From Polytrichum commune (taxonomy: Eukaryota > Streptophyta > Polytrichopsida > Polytrichales > Polytrichaceae), in the NCBI GenBank assembly GCA_950295325.1, contig OX485807.1:43556440-43620439 (forward strand): a stretch of 64,000 bases of DNA. Reading direction: 5' to 3'. How positions within the stretch are numbered: the first letter of the stretch is position 1; every line of letters begins with the position of its first letter. Below are positions 47,929 to 58,300 of the stretch, piece by piece. Both the position numbers and the translations under genes were made by a program. Under the pieces are notes generated by a model that searched no databases, was not told the DNA's origin, and saw only the letters and a program-made list of their open reading frames with translations.

Positions 47929-49605
47929 ATGCCCGATGTTTCGTCGCTCCGAAATAGTCCATTTAGCCTTCCTCTGCCAAGTCAAGATGATGTCGTTGAA
48001 CCGGAGTTGGCTGCGCCTTGGTCTGTCGAACAGTGTTCTCCACACAAGAAGAATGTAGTTCTTTCTCAGAACTTCGTATTACCTGAACATGAGCGCCCTG
48101 TGGTGAAGCATGACGAATATTCATCAATCGGGTCGGAGATACCAGTGATAGATTTGTCAGTTCTTGAATGTCCAGGCGATGATGCCATCTCCACCAGGAA
48201 GGCGCTCGTTTCTCAAGTGAGAGAGGCGTGCCTGGATTGGGGCTTCTTCCAAGTTGTCAACCATGGGATCCCGCAGATACTTCTGGAAAGGATTCAGAAC
48301 CAGGCCCGGCGATTCTTTCGCCTTCCTTTCTCGGAGAAGATGAAAGTTGTCAAAGAACCGGGAAAGCTCACGGGGTATGGGCATGCAACCGTGAAAAAGG
48401 ACGACGTCAGACCTTGGTCTGAGGGCTTCTACCTTGCGAGAGATGAAACAGTGGATGCATTTTCACGTCAATTATGGCCTCACGGAAATAATGACGACTT
48501 CGTGTAAGCATGCTTCGGTGTTCTTAATCGATGATTAAAAGATTAATTTTAACAAATACTTGTACTTCTTTGGAATGTTTCCCGGCTAATAAGGAATAGT
48601 TGTTTTTAATATAGCCTTCAGATTTGTGTACGTCAAGACGAAATAATAATGCCGGCATTTCCTCGAAACGCCGCCATTCTTATTCTATCAAGTTTAGTAG
48701 ATGCTTCTATCACTAGTTTTGGCAGCAGCGACTAAGCGCGTTCATGCCGAAAGAAAATCAAACATTAATAAATTCGTGTGTTATTCTGTGCCAGTGATTC
48801 ATACAAAGAATATGACGAGAAAGTGGAGAAGTTAGCAAAGCGACTTATGGATATCATCATCGAGGGATTGGAAGTAGATTCCTCACATTTTGAAAAATAT
48901 CTGGAGCATAGTCGTGGACTTCTCAGATGGAACCACTATCCTGCGTGCCCCGAGCCACACAAGACCCTAGGACTGACTCCTCATACGGACTTCAACCTCC
49001 TGACCGTGCTACACCATGGCGACATCGGAGGACTACAAGTGGACAAAGCCGGAGAGTGGATCGCTGTGAGGCCTCGACCTGACGCCCTGGCTATTAACAT
49101 CGGTGACACATTCCAGGTAACTAATGAATGCCATGGCATGAATCATGCACCACTTCACCACAATCTGAATAAATTACCTCTCAAAGTTCAACTCGTAGCT
49201 GAAGCTGTTCAACGGGAGTGCAACTCATTAAGGTGCATCCGGCTGAACTAGCCTCAAGGAATAAGGCTCGAATATTTTGTTCGTGTTGTGCTTTACTAAC
49301 GCAGATGCGTGTCATCATGCTCCATCGTAATGCAGGTTCTTACAAATGGAAAGTATAAGAGCGTCCCACACAGAGCTGTTGTCAACCAGACCCAGGCTCG
49401 GATTTCTCTAGCTTACTTCTTCTTACCCTCGCCATCGGTGGACATTGTCGCTGCGCCAGCCTTTATCAACGACAGGAATCCTGCACTTTACAGGCCGTTT
49501 AAATTGGAGACATATACCAAAGCGAAGCAAATGCAGATGCTCAATACACTGGAGCACTTCACCATCCCACAGAAATCCGAATCTCGTACTACAACCTTCA
49601 CATGA
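47929..49605 (+). CDS. 2-oxoglutarate/Fe(II)-dependent dioxygenase (plant DOXC type)
   Basis: Three exons, 47929-48503, 48795-49116 and 49336-49605, give 388 codons with GT-AG introns of 291 and 219 bp (donors GTAAGC, GTAACT; acceptors GTGCCAG, ATGCAG). The N-terminal DIOX_N domain is seen as PVIDLS and WGFFQVVNHGIP. The C-terminal jelly-roll has NHYPACP (residues 238-244), the iron ligands H255 and D257 in TPHTDF and H311 in SVPHRAV, and the 2-oxoglutarate-binding R321-x-S323. All key residues are intact and the length is normal for the family. Such soluble cytosolic enzymes hydroxylate or desaturate gibberellins, flavonoids and other specialised metabolites using 2-oxoglutarate, O2 and Fe(II). 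The substrate cannot be told from sequence; similarity is nearest to the gibberellin-oxidase/flavonol-synthase-like group. The start is the first ATG after the duplicated leader. A decayed paralogue lies at 35.4-36.9 kb. Confidence 0.9.
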
Positions 49606-51326
49606 AATACTGAGGAATTCGCAACTTAATAGGATCTAAATTGGATTCTATGAAACTCAAAAACGACGTCGTCATCGAGTACAAAAGTGCTGCATTCTAC
49701 GGTTACCTATGCACCTGGACTTCAATGTGGACTATACCAGCGGTTCATGATAATTAGCTGCCATCATGCACGTTCTCCTCCAACCCGCCGTAGTCCATAT
49801 CGATATATCCATGGTAGGTAGTATTGGTAAATAGCAAACCTTCATAGACAGAACAATTAAGAAAGCCACCAAGAACCAATTCGGAAATTGATTAAATTTG
49901 CAGCCTCTTCTACATAGAATCAGGAAAGAAAAGCATTACAGATTAGGAGGGCGTTGGTATGATCATCGAAGATCCCTCCGACGCCATCGAAATACCAGCT
50001 CTATCATTAAATCACTCATACATTCATTCGTTCATTCATTCGTTCATTTATACAGACAAGATTGAATGTAAACAGTAGAAGACAGTGATCCTTAGTCAAG
50101 AATCACTAATCTCCTCATCGGAGCAGGAAATTTTATGTTCATTGTATCGATGAATTTAAAAAGTGCCACCCTATAATAAATGCCACCTCTCATTGTGAAC
50201 CTCTTAATCTCTCATGGCATTGGTGATGCTTGTATTAGTTGTTGCATTCTCTTCTTCTTCTTCAAACACACTTAAAGTATGAACACTTACATTTTGCAAG
50301 AGAAAGGGGGCATGATTCTCGATCGATAATTGCAGTGCGGTAACCTTCATATGCTTTACTGCTCCGATCATCCGAATTTGCATTAGCCCCAGTATCCCAT
50401 GGTTATATTCTCGGAGCCCACATGAACAAACGCACACTGTTTAATAATGATCGTGACAAAACATTAGAAAATGGAACATGGGTTTGAGGATAAATCACAT
50501 TAGTCAGTCTATATGCTAAGGCTTTCTTTTTTATAAGGCGAGGCCTAGTAGATGGCTAAAATCGAGGGTGGGGGAATCCTCACGTACTAACCTAGGCGTG
50601 TACATTGACTTGCCTAGCCGCGTCCAGGCCCCACACGACAAGCAAGCCAACATTCAGGTTGTCCTTTTCATTAAATAAACACAATAGGTGCCATCATGCA
50701 GTAAGTCATGCCCCTCAGATGCCAGTTCACTCATGCGTAAATCCAAATATACTAAACTCTTAGTTCGTGGAAATTGAATATTATAGTTTATTTTCATGTG
50801 GCGTTGAAGAATTGCAATTGTGCCCACCCATATCGACAAACAACCAATGGAGAAATACACATTCAAACTTCAAAGAGATTGAAATTCATACAATCAAGAT
50901 TGATCAATGCCTTTATGAACCGAGGTAGGCCTTGAGGCACCTACTTTGATATTATGACCTGTTATGGACACAAAAGAAAGAGTGTTTTTGATAGTCAAAA
51001 AAAAAAATGTCGCATATTTTCTAGAAAGTAGTCAAATGATCAAAATATTAGCAAAGTCGGAGCATGATCTATGTGCACCCATGACATGTCCATCATAACA
51101 AACTCAAGTACATGGAGGCTTTAACATAGAGAAGATCATGTACTTTGTTGGTTTTACACTTATAGATGAACTATATATAGGACAATATAAACACGTGTGG
51201 CATGTGGGTTGTAGTCCCAAATTCTCAAAATCATGAAATCTAGGCAAGATCGTAATAAACTATTCAAGTAGCCCTTTGTCCCACTGTAATAGCCAGGAAG
51301 TTGACCGAGATGGAACAAACCTAGCA
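49606..51326. other. Intergenic, 3' of the dioxygenase
   Basis: It contains an ATTC/GTTC microsatellite at 50019-50050. No further gene is recognised; open frames of 70-77 codons on the minus strand have no domain. Confidence 0.45.
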
Positions 51327-51335
51327 CATACAAAC

Positions 51336-52531
51336 GGCGGACATTAAGTTCGCCCCTACGAACTATGGGGGTGTCAGATCCGGGCGGGGGGAGCCTCCAG
51401 GGAAATTTCTGAACCCGACCGAAAACTGCTGCCCGCCCCGCCCAACTTCAAAAAAAAATATTGCCCTTGCATTCTTGAAGGCCGTTTGACTACAAATCCC
51501 ATATTGAGTGCACTTCGCCTTCAAGGTCTAAAATCCAATATATATGTGCACTTCCAATTTGTAAATAAGCAATTCATTGGGATTTCATTCCGGAAATGAA
51601 ACCATCAATGAAGCACGTAATTAACTTGGAGGTCAAATAAAATTACAAAATCCTCATTAACATTGAGGTTGTAATTTTTATGACTTACCATTTGAAATTG
51701 TCTTTGTCATTCTAAAATGACACTTAAATTTAGTGTGTTGGTTTAGTATGTATATTTTATAATATTTTAGTAACACCGCCTACTTTCACAAGTATTCATA
51801 CACATTCAATTAATTAATTACCGGATTTAATTAATTAATTAATTTAATTATTGAAATGAATGACTGGAATGAATTAATTACTGGAATGAATTGGTTCATT
51901 TAATTACTGGAATTAATTATATTAATTCCATTAATTAAATTTTATAATTAATTAGTCTTACTTAATTTGGTAAGCATACTTTTCTGATTTATTTGGGCTT
52001 AACTAGGATTAATCCGAATTAATTAGACTTAATGACATTAAATCACACTTAATTGGTTTGAATGTGTATGAATACTTGTGAAAGTAGGCGGCGTTACTAA
52101 AATATTATAAAATATACATACTAAACCAACACACTAAATTTAAGTGTCATTTTAGAATGACAAAGACAATTTCAAATGGTAAGTCATAAAAATTACAACC
52201 TCAATGTTAATGAGGATTTTGTAATTTTATTTGACCTCCAAATTAATTACATGCTTCATTGATGGTTTCATTTCTGGAATGAAATCCCAATGAATTGCTT
52301 ATTTACAAATTGGAAGTGCACATATATATTGGATTTTAGACCTTGAAGGCGAAGTGCACTCAATATGGGATTTGTAGTCAAACGGCCTTCAAGAATGCAA
52401 GGGCAATATTTTTTTTGAAGTTGGGCGGGGCGGTCAGCAGTCTTCGGTCGGGTTCAGAAATTTCCCTGGAGGCTGCCCCCCGCCCGGATCTGACACCCCC
52501 ATAGTTCGTAGGGGCAAACTTAATGTCCGCC
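51336..52531. mobile_element. Mutator-like foldback element, 474-bp arms
   Basis: Left arm 51336-51809 (GGCGGACATTAAG...) and right arm 52058-52531 (...CTTAATGTCCGCC) are inverse copies of identical length with only scattered substitutions. They are separated by a 248-bp AT-rich spacer made largely of TTAATTAA-like sequence. A perfect 9-bp target duplication CATACAAAC flanks it (51327-51335 and 52532-52540), the Mutator-superfamily signature. It has no coding capacity. The arms contain a GC-rich block (GGGCGGGG...CCGCCC) and a pyrimidine-poor AT half. High arm identity suggests recent insertion or arm homogenisation. Confidence 0.95.
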
Positions 52532-52540
52532 CATACAAAC

Positions 52541-53170
52541 AGCTAATGTACAACCACAATGTATTTTGGAATATGCTGACTTGAATATTTGTAAGATACT
52601 GAGAGATGCAAGTGGGTGTCGGGAAAAGAAATAGAACTTCTCCAAGTAAACATATTCCGCAAGGTAATGCATCTTGCCTCCTTACAGTATTTTACACATT
52701 TCCAGTTTCAACTCACATATATTCTACACCACTGAATCAAATCTTTTGAAACACAATTTTGTCCACATTACATAGTATGTTGCTTAATTCCAACCAATGG
52801 TCGGGGAAAACCGATGGCTAGTTCATTATCAGCCAATGGATTTCCCCTCATGGCCAGTCCAAATTTCCAACCATCGGATGGCAATCCGATTGTAATTTCA
52901 ATCCTCCGGCAATTAGTCGATGGACCAGAAAATGTCCCGGAAATGTAGCCGATTCTTCTTGTGAGTTACTGGATTTCAGCCGGAAGAAGTATTCAAATAT
53001 TGGGCGATACCCAGGAAATGGTAACTGATACCCTCCAGGTCATGAGCATGGGTATCTGAGTGCAGGCAGGTATCGAGGGATGCAGGTCAGGGCTTCGAAG
53101 ATGAACGGCAACTTGCTCCGCAGCGGCGCCTCCATCCTCCGCTGCTCCGCAGTGTGCTCCGCCCAATGCG
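52541..53170. other. Intergenic, 5' of the hAT fragment
   Basis: It contains CCAATGG/CCGATGG-rich sequence (52790-52940) echoed by GGCCAATTGGCCGATT-like sequence at 53800-53990 on the other side of the hAT fragment, possibly subterminal repeats of the same old transposon. No TIRs could be fixed. Confidence 0.35.
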
Positions 53171-53575
53171 CAAGAGTTTTTTGCTTTCAAGATACAAGAA
53201 AGTACAGAGTGGATGGATCTTACTTTTGCAGATGTATGGACATCAATTTCTTGGTCTCCATCTTTGAAAGTGAAGTATTCTAACCTTCTGATTCTTGCTG
53301 AGATTGCTAAGTGCCAATGTGTGAGTACTGCAACATGTGAAAGGGCGTTTTCTGTTCAAAATACTATTAAACAAAAACTTCGTAATCGAATGTCTACATC
53401 TAACTTAGAAAGTATGATGCGTGTTGCTATAGAAGGCCTAGACAATGATTTTGATGACATTCTAACAAGTGCTCTAGATCTTTGGATAGATGCTGCTAAG
53501 TTTCGCTATTTGTATAGCAATCCGGAGCGTTACTTGTCTGGGGCATCTGATGATGCACTTGAAGAAGTACCTTAA
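53171..53575 (+). pseudogene. hAT transposase C-terminal (dimerisation) domain fragment
   Basis: The frame gives EFFAFKIQESTEWMDLTF..., then LAEIAKCQCVSTATCERAFS and LRNRMSTSNLESMMRVAIEG, the conserved end of hAT transposases (Dimer_Tnp_hAT: S-T/A-x-x-E-R-x-F-S ... K-x-x-L-R-N-R-M/L-x-x-x-x-L), closest in style to the ZNF862/KIAA1586-like zinc-finger group. It ends at TAA (53573-53575). The catalytic core and zinc finger are missing upstream, where the DNA is non-coding-looking, so this is a 5'-truncated remnant or the last exon of a domesticated gene. The coding stretch itself has no stop over 135 codons, so it is either young or under constraint. Confidence 0.7.
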
Positions 53576-55337
53576 ACCTTAAACTTTTTGAATTATGCAA
53601 CCTTTCCATGGCCAAATCCAATTGCTTCTATGAAGAATTGGGGGACCCTTGGCCTTCAAGCGGTGTAGGCATTGCTAGGTTCAATTCCTGCCAAGGATAT
53701 TAACTCTTCAAATTTAAAGTTTTGAACATGCCTTTCTTTTCACTTATTCAAGATTTTGTACTAAGAAATGATTTCTAATAACTTTTCATACATTTTTTAA
53801 ACAATTAGTGCCGATATGAATTCCATTTAATCGGATATTGGCCAATGAAAATATGAAAATATAGGCAATTGGCCGATTGATTTTACAAAAGACCAGCTCT
53901 TGCTGATGTAAATTGGAAAAAATCCGACCCTTCGTAGCAACTACCGGCAATTAGCCGCTAAGGCTTCAAAAACTTCCCGAACTCTGATTCCAACACATCG
54001 TCAATAAACATGCATCAATATCTGATTTTCTCGACTTCCTACTTGACTGCAACAGACATTGATTGCAGTTAGGGTAGTTACAGATGCTCAAAGTATTACA
54101 CAGAATTACGCACAAGGAGTTAAAGTGACTAGATAGCCTTGCCCTTGGTACTCTTCTAACAATGTCATGCTACATGTGCTTGAAGGAACTGTCATTGAGA
54201 TGCATTGTTTCACCAACTGTGTAATCTACTGACCTCATCATAAGCATTTCTTATGTTAGATCTTAAAAGGTTACTCATTAATCAACCTTCAATTGTTGCA
54301 AGAAATAAATATATGCAACCAGTAGGCACCAAGATTGCTAGCTTGGGTGAAACTTTCGATTTAATCGACAAAATTGAAAATTTTAATAGTAATGTAATCA
54401 TGATCTCATTCACAGATTTCTTTGTGTCAAATAAATATGAGCTTAAAGGGTATTGCTACTAACATTGACCCAGTTAAACAACAATAAATGTAGAGCTCAA
54501 GTTGATCGATTAACAGTGCATCTCAACCAATGTCTTTTAAATAAATATGCCTATAAGCAATAAATATACCATAAGCCCATTCCATTTCAAAACTTTTAAA
54601 AGCATGCAGACCAACTTCAGACTCCTAGGATTATTTTGACATATACCTAATCACACAGATGTCCATTAGTTTGTTGGAGACATTCTCGAGATAAATTTAA
54701 AAATTATTTATTTAAAAATGGGGTCTATGGGGTCTAATCCGCAAGATAGGCAAAAAGATAGCCTCCCAAATTAGCCTCTAAATAGCATCCAAGATTCAAA
54801 TAAATAAGACAGCTGCGCCTCAATTTGTGTAGAATGATCAGATCAATCATGCAATAGCTGTTCTTCACACGATTGATTCACATTACTCAACTTGTTGAAT
54901 TCCCATGCTAAGTAACACAAGCCATAATTATGTGTCTGCTCTCAATATTGCAATTCCGGAAAGATGGTCTTCCCACAAGAGTTAACATTTCAAGACTTGC
55001 ACCAAGTTGGTATACAGGACGGAGGGTAGATGGTGCACAACTTTGTAATCCAGGATTGCAGTTCGCCTACTCTGGTAGGTGATCAAAAAAAGTATTACTC
55101 TCACGCCAAAGCCCTGCTAATGCACTGTTTGGAGGATGCAAAAGCAGCAACATATCCACATGCTTGTACATTTCCGTGCAAAATGCATGTGGGATCTTCT
55201 ACAAAAGTTCGCATCCATGTAGATCCACACTGTTCTGAAATTGGTGCAAAAAAGCTTTACCTGCATTGGACAGTGTTCACCCTGCTCTTGCACTCTCAAC
55301 ATCGCATCACCATATTTGTACAGCAAGAACTGAAGGC
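53576..55337. other. Intergenic and ALG9 3' region
   Basis: No gene is recognised. The open frame at 55030-55515 (+, 161 codons) is mostly the antisense of the last ALG9 exon and its 3' UTR. AATAAA-type poly(A) signals on the minus strand are possible near 54706, but none is decisive. Confidence 0.4.
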
Positions 55338-58300
55338 TCATGTGCTGGCACTCTTGTTGATGCGTTTGAGTAGTCGGTACTTCCCAAATGTGTTTGCTGA
55401 TTCCCAAGTCCAAGGAATGAAGAACGCACGATATTTGGCAGGAGATAGCTCCTTGTCCAAAAACCTTTTCTCAAACACAGGCTGCACACACCATTGTAAT
55501 ATGATCAGCCTCTGATCCACTATCAGTATAGTGAAGCGGAGGTAAGAAAACCATTAGCAATACAATGAGCAAACACAAGCACTTCTGTGCTCCATAACAG
55601 ATGTAAAAACAAATCAACTACATAAGTATGTGATTCCAACAACATTGTCAAATTAATTACAACTATTTCCAATATTTTACACTAGCTTCCAATCATTCAA
55701 AATAGTACTGAAATGAGACTGCTTGGTTGAAATATGTAGCAATACTTTCTCACACCATACTACATGCCGGTTAAGTTCGTACCTCCCAGACTGCCTTATT
55801 GCTACCCCGATATGTTCTGTGCTCCCTCTCAAGTTCAAGTTCCACAAGGAAGTCACAAACATCCTCATTTTCCAACTGCAATTGAGAACGCCATGACCAA
55901 TTGCTGGAAGATCAGTGCAAACGTTCACAACTAAAAATGCTATGACATGTCAAAATAAAATACTTGCAACCAGAAAACTTGAAGACAAGCATCATACAAC
56001 ATATTGACAAGCAAGTGCTGAACTTACAAATTGATCGTGTGAAACCTTGTTCTTGCTATTGAAGTAATGGGGTGCAGATGTAGTTCCTCCCAGAGACGGA
56101 TCAAAAGGGCGAGGTAGAAGACCCTCAAAACCATCATCAAGCCATGCAACTCTATATTGAGGAGATGGCAAGAAAAAGGAAGAAGGATATTGGTACCAAT
56201 CACTACCAACGCATACAGTTAGTCCTGACATCCCAACAAGGTTCAATATATAAGAAACTGAGTGAAATATAAACTTGGGTTTACTTATCATAAATATCAT
56301 GTGTAGAATAGTTTCTGGACATAGAGAAGGCCATACCAACTTGGCCGACAGGCAAGGGAGAGGTTGCATTCACAGCAGGCAGATGATGGTAGGCTTGCAT
56401 GGGAGCAGAATAGCCATGGAACAAAGACAGGGTCCTGCAATATGAAAGGGCTAAAATGATGCCCAGTACCAAAGGTCGGCACTTTTTTGCAACCTGCCCA
56501 GCCATAAAATAACCACAAATACCCGGTCAGAATTATGGCAGTCAAGTCTCACAACAACATTGAAATCTCCATTGAGTGGAACAAAATGAAGAGATGTAGC
56601 TCTCATTGCCAACTCCATAATTTCACCAATGTCTATCCAGCAGAGCTCCCACAAGAATAAACTTCTTTCATATGTCATAAATAATTAGATTAGGAAGATC
56701 AATGTCAAAATATAGAGTACATTCCCGGGTCATGATTGACTTCTGAAATGGTTGCTACTTTTTCATTTAGTCAGAATTCATCACAGATGATTTCATATTT
56801 ACACAAGAAAAGAGATGGAACCATGTGTCTCATATCCTGAGTACATAGGTCTGAGTTCCTTACAACTCACCATATGAATGACAAACAGGAACTCGTGCTT
56901 TTTAACAAACCCAAAAAAACTATGAAGTCTTCCTATGAACGCTGCGGCAGCCAAGCATATAAGAGGATACACTGGATATAAAAACCTGCAAAGACAGTCC
57001 AGATTCCTTTAGTTTCAAATTTTGCAGACATAGAGCTATTGCCCTGATCAAACAAACTGTCAACACAGTAGATTTGGAAAATGTAAGAGAGAAAGAGATA
57101 GAGCAAACATTTGGTAGTCACCAAAACAATCATAGGTAAAGAAATTGAAGTGAGAAAATTGAGGACATTCTAAGTGCATGCCATACAAGATAAGAACCCT
57201 CCCGACATTCCATTCTTCAATGAGACTTTCGCCAGTCTCCTCAAAACCAATGACATAATGTCACTCCTATTTTTATAAACCATAACTATCCAACTTGGGA
57301 AACCAACAAGCTAAGTAAGAAAAAAGACCACATGCCTCAACCTTGTACAGCACAACCAACATATAAGGAAAATAGAAAACCACTTGCAAAAAGTAAACCC
57401 CACCTCTCTTCCTTGTGTGGCTGCAGTGACATAAATGAAAGCCATATGAAGATTGGAGAGATCACCACAAGCAGCCTGCTATATTTGCGTTTGTTCAAAA
57501 GAAGCAGACTTGGTGAAAGTAGAGCAAGGACAAATATGAAGTTGAAATTGTTGAAAGCATTTCGGAAGTAGAAAAAGGGTCCTTCAACTCCATACAAGGT
57601 GCTGCCATCTCCACTGAAGACATTGTAAAAGACAAGATTGACAACTGAAGAAGTCCATCGCCCATAGAAATAGCGATCTGCCAGCACTGAAGCAACCTGC
57701 ACATTGATAACATACTTCATCAACAAAAATAACATACCATTACAGATGGAACTTATGGCAATGTAACAAAAACGTGCCAAAGTTATAAAATTTCAAATCA
57801 TAAAGATAACACAAAAAGGAGCAGCATGTAGTGCCACTCTAAACTTAATGTCAATACCTTACTGAGAAAAATCTGGATACAATTAAGTTTCCTACATGGA
57901 GGAGTCAGTTAGTCTTGAACTAACCATAGTGCACAAAGTGGTGATAAATCCAGCCAAGAAGACATGCATGAAGCTTCCAGCAATTAATGAGTACACAACC
58001 AGGGGAGCAGCAGCCATAGCTGCAAACGGCCAGCCTATAAGAACTCCAAGTGCTGCCACTGCCACAGTTGCCTCATGCTTGTCTCCCAAGAGTACCAGTG
58101 CTGAAGCTAGGGTGATTGCATACATTGCAAAAGAGCTTGGCAAAAGACCTGAAATTCACAGTGGTAGTCAGAATATTACACTTCTAGTTAAGGTAAGCGG
58201 GCCTTAAATGGACACTTTTAAAACTGCACCCACTTCTCATTGGATGCAAAATGGGCAATTTGTGCAAGATGATTGCCAATTACAAATCACGTCTAGCCAT

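Noticed and set aside
53641-53700. tRNA-like string with TGGCCTTCAAGCGG and GGTTCAATTCC
   Set aside because: The A-box-like and B-box-like parts are too close for a tRNA and no cloverleaf forms. A similar pair at about 59345-59412 is also not a tRNA. At most a SINE-like trace.
55030-55515. 161-codon plus-strand open frame
   Set aside because: Largely antisense of the last ALG9 exon and 3' UTR, and no recognisable domain.
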